Below, one piece after another: positions 1 through 11,480 of a stretch of 64,000 nt of DNA. The notes under the pieces are model-generated. The model made no database searches. It had not been told where the DNA came from and saw only the letters and a list, made by a program, of their open reading frames with translations. Origin of the DNA: Eucalyptus grandis (Eukaryota > Streptophyta > Magnoliopsida > Myrtales > Myrtaceae); the NCBI RefSeq assembly GCF_016545825.1, contig NC_052614.1, positions 28,793,669-28,857,668 of the forward strand, written 5' to 3'. Both the position numbers and the translations under genes were made by a program. The stretch's first letter is position 1, and each line of letters begins with the position of its first letter.

Positions 1-3000
1 ATATCCCTAGGAATCATCTTTAGTTGCGTGCAACACTCTCCATAAATTTCTTCAAGTTTCTCCAACATCCCAATTGACTCAGGTAGCTTTTGCATGTGAC
101 ATGAGTTTATCCTCAACACTTTCAAGCTCTTTAGATTGATAATGGTACTTGGAAACTCTACAATGCCCGTGCTTGAGACATCCAACTCAGCTAAAGATTT
201 CAGCATTCCAATCGAGTCAGGAAGTGTTGTTAGCTTTTTGGCTCCACATATGGACAAGCACTCAAGATTCACCAGTGCTCCGATTGAGCTTGGGACTTGA
301 CTAATGCGTCCATAAATAGCATGGTTACCTATGAGCAACTTGGTCAAAGCTTCTAGAGAACCTAATTCAACAGGCAGCATTTGGAGCCGATGACATACAT
401 TTAGATCCAAGTGCTTCAGACATTTTAGACGACCGATGGATCGATCAATTTGTAGCAAATTCTCACACCCCACTAGAATTAATATTTCCAAAGATGAATA
501 TGCAGAGAGGTCAGGAGTTGTGCTTAAACCGAGGCAATTTGACAAATTAAGGACCTTCAATTTCATAGCTACCTGTCAAACAATAATGTATATTAAGCGA
601 ATTTGATTTATATGATTTTAACATGACATAAACAAATATATCAACTAAGGAAGCATTCCATCAAAATAACTTTATAAATACTCTATGTATATCCATTCTT
701 CTCACATGGCTGCGGTCCTACTATTCCATTAATAACCATATTTAGTTTATCCTCCAAAAAACTCATTTAGAAAGTTCTTTTTGAACATTAACAAAAGGTA
801 CTCGTTAAACACCTAAGAGAAGAAAGATTGTTATCTTAGAACAGGAAAAGTGTGAAATCTATGTGAGTACAGATGAGTAGACGAAGACCATAATCGCTCG
901 AAGGTAACAATAAGACATTGGCGAGAATTTCAGCTCCTTTGCACAGAGACATTGATGTTTTTTGGTACAGATTTCTCCCCGTGGCTTTAGCTGTGAAAAG
1001 GGTGATGTAGTTACCTCAGCTACAGCTACTTTAGAGATACAACACCTTATAGTTGCTTTTAGGAAACTTTTTCACTCAACTGTAATGTGCATTACCCAAT
1101 GAAGGTTACATCGCTTCATAGCATAGTTAAATCATAGTGCGACTACGTTTTAGCTGCAGATATACCAAACAAGATTTAATAAACAAAGGTAAAGTAATTG
1201 TTAGTTTCGATATACTTCTACCTAGCAATAGTAATAAAGTTATAAAACATTAAAAGAAGTTGAACTATGGAGTGCGAACTTGGTATCCTAGGGACATCTT
1301 TCAAGAGCTAGCTTTCTTCTCTTAGATTAATTAGAAACCCAATAAAATGACAATCCCCAACCTGTGCAATGCACGAACCTGAGCGGGAGTAAAAAGGTAT
1401 ACAATATTGTACCTAAAATTTTGCGCATACCTTAAGTTGAGTCCAACCGTTCCAACCTTCTGTTATTTGGGTCCGTGATAGGTCAAGGACGAGTAGATTT
1501 TTGGGGCAAAAGTTGGTTGCATGCAAATATAAAGGACAATTCTTCCAAGAAAGCCATCTTAGTTCTGGAAAGAGACCCTCAAAGTCTCCAGAGAAGTTTC
1601 CGCTCGTCATTCCAAGAAATCGTATATTTGGCATTTTCATAAACTCTTCTGGTGTAAAAAGAACTCCGTCAACGTTCAGACAGATCGCTTCAACGGCCTC
1701 AGTTCCCTACAAAGGTGAAAGAGAATATCCCATTAATCCGGGCAAAGTGAATATGGATTTCTACAACAGTTTGGGTTACGCATGATGCCAAGGAGTCGGA
1801 TCATTTGAGGGCTTCGAGTGAAGTACAAATAAGCTGTAAAAAGAAAAATTCTGGGCAGATTTATGCCATGAAAAACTTAGAAGGTGTTGCACTCAGCTTT
1901 ACCTTCTTTCTGATGATCATATCCAATGCTTCTTCACAGTTCCACACACGAGAACGCTTTCCTGGATCTTTGTGATTTTCAGCACGTACGATGCCCCTAC
2001 CTAAGTCTTTAAGCTGGTCATGCATCCAAAACTCATTCTTTACTCCAATTTTTATTAAGGACATCAGAAGTAGGACATCAATCCCCTCATCTGGAAACAA
2101 TTCATAGTTCTCCCACATATAGATTGCATCTCTCTTATCCTTTCCGGTTAGAAAACAGGCAATATCGAGAAATATTTGCTTTTGCTCTTCATCTAGAGCC
2201 TCATAACTCAACATTAACTTTTTTTCCACATCTTCATGAAGATGGCTTTCCATCTTTTTTAGTGTATCTTCCCACGCTGCTTTTCTTTTTTGGTATAAAA
2301 ATGAACCCATCACTTCAATTGCCAAAGGAAGTCCACCGGTTTTTGCAGTAACATTCTTAGCTAGACTTAGAAAGTCACTTGGAGGATAGTTGATTCTAAA
2401 TGCATGCTTACTAAAAAGTTGTAACGAATCTTGACTATTCAACCCTTCAACTTCATAAGTCAAACTATTCTCAAATACAGACAAAACACTTTTATCTCTT
2501 GTTGTAACCACAATTCTACTTCCTAGACCAAACCATTCTCTCTTTGCTGCTAGTGTTGACAGTTGGCTCCTATGATTCAAATCATCAAGGAAAATAAGGA
2601 CTTTCTTTCTACTAAATCGTTCTTTGATAATATTTATCCCTTGATCGATGCTGCAAACCTCAATTCTTTTGTCCCCAAGGGTATCATGCACTAGTCTCCT
2701 TTGCACATTTAGAAGACCAGAACTTGAACTTTCCGATGCTTGTCGAATATCTGGGATAAAGCTACAACTTTCAAAATTAGTGGACAGTTTGTGGTAAATG
2801 ACCTTTGCAAGAGTTGTCTTGCCTATACCACCTATTCCACATATTCCAATGAGCCTTATGTCCTTAGATTCAACACTCAACAAATTTATTATTTCATCCA
2901 TTGATTGGTTGATCCCAACCAAATGATCGGACATATGTACCGGAGACACTTTAAGCTTAACCAAAACTTTACGAGCTATTAATCGTGTGAGTTCTCCATG

Positions 3001-5138
3001 GCTGCATGTCAATAGAAAGATTGCAATGAAGTTGCTGTCAAATACAAGTATGTGGAAAAATTGCCGAAATAGTTATAAACATATTGTATTACAGCTAATT
3101 CAGTCATAAACATTTCAATTATATATATTTAGTCTCAAACCTTTGGACGATTTGTCAATATAGTCCTTTGGCCAATTTTTGCTAAAACCGCTGACATGGC
3201 TGTCCAATTAGCACTAGCCATCTTACATGGCGTGGACAGCACTAGTGGACATATTTTCATTTTTAATTTTTTGTAAAATTTTCCTTTTTCTATATTTTCC
3301 CTCTTTTTCCCTTTTCTTTCCCTTTCCTTTCCCTTTTGGTTGTCGCCGTTACTCAGCCATGGCCGGTGAGAGTTGAGCTTTTAGCTTTATAAGTTTAAGT
3401 CTTCTTTTCACTCATTCTGTGGGATGGGTGAGAGTTGAGTTTTCTCGCGGGTGTGGGCTTTTTCTGGTTTGAGTTTAGGGTGGGCTCGGCATGAGTTTAA
3501 AAAAAAGCAAGCAATTCAATGAGAAATCTAGGATCGAATCGACATTAACCTTTTTGAAAGCCGCTTGGCAAAGGAAAGAACTTAGAGAGCTTTTGAAGGG
3601 CGGTACTATGACTCCTCTTCCATTTTCAGAGCCGATTCTATCTAAGAACGGACCTAGTTGGTTTGTTCTCAAATACCATAGGGTGGAACAAAAACTAGCG
3701 TCGTGTTTGGACAACTCGAAATTCATTACTTCAATTAGTCTTTTCAAGTTTTGATTCGAATCCTAAAAACAAAAACCAGTCCATTGATTTGAAAAGAAAG
3801 TATATGAATAAATCATATATGAAAGTGGAAAAGGAAACAGATTTGGAGTAAGAGCAATATTCCTGTCGGGGAAAATGAGGTTGTACAAAAAAAATAGTCC
3901 ATTAACAATAAAGGAGGTATCAAAGATTACAACAAAAAAATGGACAGTGCCACCGGGCATCGGAGGGCGGTGTGACCCCGTAAGGGAGTCTCCGGCGGTT
4001 CCTCGGTTACCGAAAAAAAAAAAAGATTATAACAAAATAGAATAAAATAAAATAAAATCTCGACATCATCTATAACACCCTGACATGTATCTAAAGATCA
4101 CACAAACACAAGAATCGTACAGCATCAATCAAGGAATCCTTCTGACTTTGAATAACAATGTCCGGATTAGATCTTCTCTTAGGTTTTGAATTTCAAATTA
4201 TAATCAAATTAGATGTGCAATGTTTGTCTTTGAGTATAAAGGCTTTCTAATCTAATATAAGCTCTTTACTTCCAATTTCTTACTTCAGTATTTCCATTAA
4301 CATTCAAATTATGTGTCAAGCAAGCATAAAATCCAAGTATATAAGCCCTATGCTCTGATTCATTTAAAGTTCTTTGCAATTGCTATTGTTTGTTTCCAGT
4401 TATTTGCTTGTGCTTGGTGTTGATAATTCAAACTGTAAATCATTGATATTTCAAGACATATCAGAGTCCAACTACTAATGACTCGAAGTCAGATTTGACA
4501 TTTTAAGTGGCCATTGATCTGGTTTTAAACTATTGAATATGTAGCGACCACAATTTGACAAAGACAAGCATAGAACAAAATAAAAAGGTTTGGCTATTCA
4601 AATCATAACCTATATTCAAGCAAAAGAAACAGAGAGAAAAAGGGCAGATAGAGTTGAATGAGTTAACATACCCTCTGTTCTTGGTGTCCCATCCCTTGAT
4701 TCCAGTGACCTCCTTGAGTGCCTCCGCCCAGCGTTGCACAATCTCAGCCCCATGTTTTTTTTCATGCAGAGTTAATGCATCCCTATACACCCTACTTTCA
4801 AGCTTCACATCAGAAGGTTCCACATCATAGAAAATGGGCATGACCTCTAGTTCATTGGTTTTCCTACGCTCCATCATGTATTGCAGCTCACGCAGGCACC
4901 AGCTACTGGAGGCATAGCCTTTGGAGAAGATGGGAATGCAGATTTTTGAGTCATTGATGGCCTGGAAAATCTCAGTGCCAATCTCTTCACCGACGTCGAT
5001 CCCCTTTTTGTCTATGAAAACATGGATACCCTTATCTAGCAGGGCATGATAGAGGGAATCTGTGAAGTTAGCTCGAGTATCCGGTCCTCGAAAACTCAAG
5101 AACACATCAAACTGAGCTCCAGATGTGCTCTGGACCAT
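1..5138 (-). CDS. TIR-NB-ARC-LRR (TNL) disease-resistance protein, 3' end beyond window
   Basis: Intracellular immune receptor. Four exons join in phase on the minus strand: 5138-4672 (TIR), 3001-1903 (NB-ARC), 1706-1431 and 572-<1 (LRR); each junction I read is GT-AG. About 804 residues are visible. TIR: DVFLSFRG at residues 11-18, and the SSSWCLREL block carrying the probable catalytic Glu84 (TIR NADase family knowledge). NB-ARC: P-loop GIGGIGKTT near 211-219, kinase-2 LIFLDD near 291-296, RNBS-B GSRIVVTTRD near 316-325, GLPL near 379-382, MHD at 482-484. LRR: repeats such as LPDSIGMLKSLAELDVSSTG run to base 1 without a stop. The exon 1/2 split codon (gg|c) restores Gly-His, which supports the model. 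ATG 5138 is chosen because the reading frame opens directly into the TIR fold. No inactivating lesion is seen in the visible part. The C-terminal LRR and any post-LRR domain lie outside. Confidence 0.92.
3002..4671 (-). other. Long first intron of the TNL gene
   Basis: Donor GTATGTTAAC follows exon 1 and acceptor TTGACATGCAG precedes exon 2. The 1.67-kb intron holds a transposon-like stretch at about 3060-3250 (phrases such as atttagtcctttggcc and tggcgtggacagcac, a style common in plant MITEs), pyrimidine-rich DNA at 3270-3340, and an 87-codon open frame at 3491-3754 with no recognisable product. A GC-rich block at about 3950-4010 contrasts with its AT-rich surroundings. An intron between TIR and NB-ARC is the usual TNL structure. 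Confidence 0.7.
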
Positions 5139-7599
5139 CCTCAGTGACCCATTGTTGACATGAGCGGGAGACTGGTCCGACCACCCGGCGGGAGATTTCC
5201 CGATACCTGAGATGAAGCTCCGCTTTCGGTGGATTTGATTTGGGTTCTTTTGTGATCAGAAGATGACGAAGGAGAGTGTGGTCGACCATGGGTGCTCACG
5301 CAGCAACCCATTTTTGGGACTTTTTACTTTTGTGATGAGAAATTTTCTTTTCGTGGCATTCAAAGTGAGGAAAACTTGTGTGATCTCGAGTGTTTAGATG
5401 AATTTGCAAGTTAACCTTTTTATCATGTTTGAGATCGCTAATTTTCTGCACACGAATGAAAAAATCTTGATTTAAACTGCTGAGCTGTCTTTGACGATCT
5501 TGAGCATTTCAATGTTTGAAGGAGTCCTTGTGACCAAAATATATATACGTTTGAACGAGTCCACACATGGCATCTTTTTAAAACTCTACTTTGGAGGGGT
5601 CTTTTGTTTCATTCAAATTGTAAGAAAGGTTCAACGCTTACATAAAGTACAAATGGCAGTAACAGAGTCGGGTCAACATAAGTTAGTAGAAGTCGAAGTC
5701 TAAGTTGTCGGTCGGTCCTCATCAATTTGCCAGGTGGGCGTAAATGAACTTGCGGCGTTTACTCGTTGGGATTTCTATTTAGAATAGAATATGAAATCTA
5801 AAAATTATGCTATATCGATGAATAATAGTAAAAAACCAGATATTTTAATATTCGATTATGTCAATTGTTTGGTATTTATGACACATTAGTGTAATTGAAC
5901 CTGAAAATACACAAATAGAGATCGTAAAAATCTTTCGTTGAAAAAAAAAAATCAAATCTAATAAAAGTGAGAAAATATGATCATTCACTTCTACAATTAT
6001 TAAAAGTATGATGATTTGACTCTCTTGTTACTTTCATGAAACTTCAACATAAATCACAAAGCTACGGAGAAGAATGAGTTTTGACTCTCTTGCTATTTTC
6101 GTGGATTTTTCACGTGAACCGAAGAGTTACGAAGGACAAGAAACTTCGACTCTCTCACCATTTTCATTGAGGTTTAATGTAAATTAAAAAACTATTGAGG
6201 AGTTGTGAAGTTTCAACACAAATCAAAAATACAAAGGAGAAGGAGAAGGAGACGAAGAGCATATTTTTTTAAAGAAATTTCATTGCCCCTCTTTGAGAAT
6301 TAAAAGGTCCTTTTCATGCTTGAATTTGTTCATTTAAAATTTGGTTCTTCTATTTCATTATTATTTACTTTTTTATTCCCTTCCTTCATTCCTAAATAAA
6401 AATTTTATCAAAAAAATAAACTATACTATTATAGCTAAAATATGTAATATTATAGATACTAAATATACATATACAAAAATATATTATCATTTAAATAGAT
6501 AAATAAAATTAGGAATAAATAAAAATTATTTGTTTGTTATTTGGAATTTTCTTTTTAATATTATAATTCAAATATTATTCATATTTAACTATTATTTTAG
6601 TTTTATTATTTAACGAGTTTGTTATTTATAGAAAAATAGCTTTTATATCATGAATATAAGAAATCGCATTCAACTTTATCTCACCTCTCGCATAGGATAA
6701 TTTTATCCGGTTTATATTTCTTTTTTATCGAATTATATCCTATCTTTGGTAGCAACCAAATACAAGTTAAGATAAATGACATGTGAACTTGAGGAATAAT
6801 ATGAATGACACGAACCCATAAAAGGAAAAGACAAGAAGAATTTGCAACGGATCGACATTCAGATTTTTCATAAGAAAAAGAAAGGGGAGAAAGTTACACA
6901 AGATGACCACCGAAAGAAAAAAATGTTGCCTCTCAATTGCGAATTGCGTCAAAAGCAAAATACACTCTGTAGGATGCTTTGATTGGCCTGATCTATTTAG
7001 GCTGCTTGGGAACAAATTCCCACCGTTTTTGGGGCCTCTAAAAGTTTTTGAGTAAATGTTAAGGTGTTGGTAAACAATTTTGAAAGCCCATTTGAAAAAT
7101 GCATTGCATTTCTAAAGTCCTCCAAATGTCACCACTCCCCATTAGCTTGGGCATTCGGCCTTATTAGGTAATGTCAAGAATTGCTATTACAGAACCCAAG
7201 TCAGTTTTTCCAGATTCTGACTTCAGATCACGAGCTGATTTTGACATAGAAAATGAACTCCAATTTTAAAGTGTGATCTATTGTTTTGAAGCTTAGGTTG
7301 TCTATTTTGGTTCTCTAGTTGAACACTTTCCGAAATTTTGATGTTTTTCAAGCTCAGATCCATATGTGAAGCCCACTGACCCAGTGAGCTACGATTTTCC
7401 AAGGCATGCTAGCAATCATTAATCAATCAACAAGCAATTGTTAATCAATTTTTACAAAACATCAACCTTTCAGCAGCATTTAGCCATCACAACTCCATAT
7501 GCTCATCTGGCTTCATTAAACTTCCTCCACAATCTTAAACTAAAATTTTTGATCTACCAAACTTGTTCGCGATGCCTTGACGTTTGATCGAGTGATCCG
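5139..7599. other. AT-rich intergenic DNA upstream of the TNL gene
   Basis: No convincing coding region on either strand. The first few hundred bases should hold the TNL promoter and 5' leader, but I see no clear TATA box. About 5760-6760 is very AT-rich and low in complexity. Short open frames at 5491-5703 and 6767-7015 show no recognisable domains. Confidence 0.5.
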
Positions 7600-8107
7600 G
7601 CCTCCGTATATACTTCGAGGACTTCACAGAATGGCCAAGGACGCTCAGAAACTCACTGAAATCACAGCACAAAAAACTACTTGAAAATTCGGATTAAGGA
7701 GCTTGGGTGAACAAACAAAGGAAATGATCAAGTTGAAGGAGATCCGGTGGAGTATTGGCTAAGCTTCGACCACCACCACTTCGAGGACAGGTTGAGAATG
7801 CCGTCACAAGAGTCGGATCACTGAGGAATTGCCGGCGGGCGACCAAATCATCATCAGAAGCTACTGGAACCAGCACTGGCGTGTGAGCTGTTGTTGGGCC
7901 CAAGAGGAAGAACCGGCTGGTTTGAGGTCAGCCGGCGATGCGCTGGTGCAGCTTAGCTTGCGACTGGCTGGGGGAGGGTGTGAGGCATGTGGAGCGGTGG
8001 TCGTCCGCCGTGGGGGCACCGGCAGCCAGCCAAAATCGGCAATGAAGAAGTGCGGCCAAGAGTGAGAGAGAGAGCTGTAGTGTCGTTAATAAAAAAACAA
8101 TTTTTTG
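7600..8107. other. GC-richer segment without a recognised gene
   Basis: Base composition rises between about 7780 and 8060, with short open frames on both strands (7694-7903 minus, 7829-8065 plus) but no domain I recognise. It directly precedes the RNase H-like remnant and ends in a GA-rich run near 8062-8072. It may belong to the same decayed transposon. Confidence 0.3.
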
Positions 8108-8930
8108 AAATGAATTTGTTGGCAGAGTCGTTCCCGTTGTGGTTGCTGAAGCAGCTGAGGCCTTGACTTTAAGAGTAGGATTGTTGGTAGCTTAAGCAAG
8201 AAAGTGGCAGAGTATGGAATTGGAAACTGAAGCTGCAGTCGTGTATGATGTTTCTCTCTTAGAGATCGAGGTTTTTTATCGGCAAAAGTCCCATGTCAAG
8301 CAACTAAGGAAATATTTTGAGGCTTATAATGGGTATGGCTCCCTCTCCTGATAAGCTGGTTTTACGGATCTTCCACCCCTTGTAACGCATTATTTTTGGA
8401 TCCACACCGGTGGTGGAAATTCATTGAGATTCTTCTCTATCTAGTAATCCACCACCAGTTTTCGGAAGACAATTATTCACTTCACTGAGAATTTGGTCTC
8501 TGGCAGTATGATCTGTGATGATGTATGATTGACAATTTCAATGGGAAGACGAAAGTATCAAATTTGAGAAGTGAACCTGGTCCTCAAGCGAGACACATGC
8601 TAATAGTCATTAGGGGCTATTAAGCGTTCACAATCCAAGTAAACCACGAGATGGAGAAATGGAAGAGGAGATGAAAACATTAAAGTAAAAGGGCAAAGTG
8701 GGGCCTGTGCCGAATGAGTAGAGGGCGTAGCAAGTGATCTTAATCGTCGAGAAGGCACATTCTTGACACCTTGTATGTATAAAACTTCGTAATTTTTTTG
8801 CCAAGAAAATGAGTTGTCGCCTTGTAATGCCAACATCAGCAGATTCTGCAGTTGACAAAGTTAATTCAACTACAAAGAAATATGTATTTTTTTAAAATTT
8901 GCAAATTAGTTTATTCCTATCATCTTTTGC
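8108..8930 (+). pseudogene. RNase H-like (LINE/RVT_3-type) remnant, copy A of a local duplication
   Basis: In one frame from about 8128 the peptide has the alternation typical of the C-terminal RNase H-like domain of plant non-LTR elements and related orphan proteins: an AEAAEALTLRVGLLVA helix, a stop, then KWQSMELETEAAVVYD, which carries the acidic E(T/S)D-type catalytic strand. The in-frame TAA after LLVA shows decay. Downstream DNA (8442-8520 and 8820-8930) is also matched by copy B at 9778-10500, so a segment of about 0.8 kb was duplicated and then diverged. Ownership by a LINE rather than a host RNase H-like gene is an inference. Confidence 0.5.
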
Positions 8931-9066
8931 CCACACTGGAATCACGCCTATATGGAAGGAACCGAATCAAATCCAGGAAACATGGACGTCCTAAAAGAAC
9001 AAGACATAGCAAATGTCACCTGGAAAAGGAAAAAAAAAATAAACAAAATCACGTAGGCATTTTTTA

Positions 9067-9527
9067 GAGTACGTTTGATAACATTTCTGTTTTAAAGAAC
9101 AATTTATTTTCAGAATTTTTTTTTCTATTCTCTGAAATAATTTTTAGTAAAACAATATGTTTGCTAACTATAATAGAAAAAGAATAGAGATGCATTTGGT
9201 ATGAATCACAAATTTTTTTGTGCCATATAATTTCTTTTAATATTTTTTTCTTTATTTCCTCTCTTCTTCCTCCTCCTCTAGCTAGTGATGGTGGTGGCTG
9301 GCAAGTCTTCATTGAGCGATTAGAAGAGGAAGAAGAAGAAAAGAAAAAAATGAAAAAAGAAAATGACTTATTTCTAGAAATTGTTTTCGGAAACAAGTAA
9401 TTACATTTTTCTACTTTTTATTTCTGTTTTAAATGTATTCCTTGGCCCCTTTTCTATTCCGGGGTATGTTACCAAATCTATTTTTATTCTATTTTCTATT
9501 CTTGGGAACAAAAAATTACCAACGCCC
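9067..9527. mobile_element. Candidate MITE with imperfect terminal inverted repeats
   Basis: The left end reads AGTACGTTTGATAACATTTC and the right end, reverse complemented, reads AGGGCGTTGGTAATTTTTTG. The similarity continues for about 30 bases through a TTCTTTGGAA-like run. The interior is AT-rich and non-coding with a purine-rich patch at 9320-9360. The end pattern resembles hAT-like MITEs that begin with sequences similar to CGTTTGATAACG. No target-site duplication is evident. Confidence 0.35.
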
Positions 9528-9777
9528 TTACATTGCCCAGAACCGTGAGAAACCGTGGGAGACCGGAAACGGTGGGTTCGGAGGAAACAAGGAAACAGCA
9601 CAATTGAAAAAAAAAAAAAAAAAGGGTTTCACCCTTTGTTTTTCCCTATGGTGGGCCCCTTGTGGGCCACACCCAGCTCCTAAGGAGCTCATTTGCACCA
9701 AAACAGGGAAAGGGTTTCGAAGGAGTTGGACAGAGAGGCCTTCTTCCCCTGGTGGTGTTGATGAAAAGCGGTTTTTG

Positions 9778-10500
9778 GAAATGAATTTGTTGGCAGAGTA
9801 ACGGCGCTGCGGATGTGGAAGCAGTTGAGGCCATGGCTTTAAGAGAAGAGGATTGTTGCTTAGCTCTAGCATGGAAGTGGCAGAGTATGGGATTGGAAGC
9901 TGATGCTGCGGCTAGCGCACGATGTTTCTCTCTATGAGATTCAGGTTCTTCGTCAAAACTCATTAATGGTGCGTCAGGCAACACGTTTGCAAAGTCCTTT
10001 AAACCTCTCAAGGTTATTGGGTAAATACAAATTGTGATTGATAAATGTTTTGAAGAGTTTTAGGAAAACAATTACACCTATAAAGTTCTCGAAAGGGCTT
10101 TAGCTTGACATATGGATAGAAAAGGCTTTGAAAAGTAACACTTTTTCGCATGTTCCCAGCCGAAGTTTAATGAAAATGTTAATTTCCCATCTTATCCAAA
10201 AGCCAAATTGAATGCACCCCCAGATTTTGTTTTGGTAATCCACCGCCAATTTTTGGAAGACAATTTTTCAACTCATTGAGACTTGGATCTCTAGCGATAG
10301 GGTCTACGATGAGAAAATGGATTTGTCATAATGCCAACATCAGCACGTTCTGCAGATGGACTAACTTAAAAGGAGAAACATATCTTTAAGCATTTGCGAA
10401 TTAGTTTACTCATTAATATTGACCAAATATGTATAGCTTACAAATGTAAATGGTACGTTTGTATTGGACTGCGTACTAAATGATTCTTCACTTAAATATG
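9778..10500 (+). pseudogene. RNase H-like remnant, copy B
   Basis: The frame from about 9799 gives VEAVEAMALREEDCC followed by WKWQSMGLEADAAASAR, the same helix and acidic strand as copy A at 8108, then a TGA near 9937. Non-coding tracts match copy A: taatccaccgccaattttt at about 10235 against 8442, and tgccaacatcagcacgttct at about 10329 against 8827. The two copies differ by indels and substitutions, so the duplication is old. The sequence between them (9528-9777) includes a homopolymer A run at 9605-9622. Confidence 0.5.
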
Positions 10501-11051
10501 GAATAGTAAATATTATTGGAAGGTTCTGATAGTATAACTAACTAGTAAGATTGTAATTTCCAATGAACATTTCGTCACTGGACTAATGGAGCGAGAGCTT
10601 CCTTACATACTACATTAATTGATATTTAACTTAAGACTATCTATTAAGTTATGTGGTTTTATCAATAATGTGGTTATATATATTTTTTTTGCTTACATGC
10701 AATTTTAGGTTGAGTCTTGCTAATTAGTGTCGCAATCTTCCCAAGAAGAAATCCCGGGGGAGTTCAATGGATTGCTAAGCAAGCGCCAACAGTTGGCGCT
10801 AGCTCTTAGATCCAGTTCTCCCAAGTCTTTCCGATTGCAATTTGATTTCCGCAATTAATTATGAAAATTAAATATACTTTTAGAGTCGCTACTAATTTGT
10901 TAGAGGCCAAAAATGTCAGATAACATTTTATTTATGCAAATCAAAGATTCGAATATGGAGAATTTGATTACGCTAAATGTTTATCAAATGCCAAGTGTGG
11001 TACGATTTGCTCTTTCTTGAAAACAAGTTATAGTGATCTTGTCGATTTTAT
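10501..11051. other. Intergenic; possible retrotransposon leader fragment
   Basis: No gene. Around 10880-10990 there is gagtcgctactaatttgtt followed by a stretch ending in gattacgctaaatg. A related phrase (gggagtcactattaaccta ... gatttgattacactaa) occurs near 15227-15325. Such gagtcgcca(c/t)taa blocks are common in the untranslated leaders of plant Ty3/gypsy Tat-type elements. The assignment is tentative. Confidence 0.25.
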
Positions 11052-11480
11052 TTTCCCTAAATCCTCTATGTACATAGCGATCATACATGGATGCTCATAC
11101 AATGAATCATAAATAACCAATAACCGAAGCAATTAAAGTAAAGTACGAGGATTGCATTAGGTAAAAAATTAGACAATGCCTTGTTATTATGCCCTGGAAC
11201 GGGACCCTTGTGAGAAGTAAATGTGCATTACTCTAATAAATGTGAACTTCTTAATCTCCATGATTTCCCTAAATCCTCTATGTACATCGCGATCATACAT
11301 GGATGCTCAAACAATGAAACATAAAGAACCAATAATTAAAGCAATTAAAGTAAAATATGAGGATCATATTAGGCAAAAAAATGAGATGATGCCTCGTTAT
11401 TATGCCCTGGGACGGGACCCGCGAGCGGTTTGTGAAAAGTAACCGTGTGTTAATCTAATAAATGGGAACTTATTAATATC
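11052..11480. repeat. Diverged tandem duplication, period 212 bp
   Basis: ttccctaaatcctctatgta begins the shared tract at 11053 and again at 11265. The similarity continues through catacatggatgctca, gcaattaaagtaaa and ttattatgccctgg to the phrase aataaatg(t/g)(g)gaactt. The second unit carries small insertions. Function is unknown. Confidence 0.7.

Noticed and set aside
5107..5289. 60-codon frame overlapping the TNL start as an upstream exon
   Set aside because: It is in a different frame from the TIR exon, has no TIR-related content, and most likely covers the 5' leader.
9528..10011. Minus-strand open frames antisense to RNase H-like copy B
   Set aside because: They are shadows of the plus-strand remnant and run through a poly-A tract; no domain.
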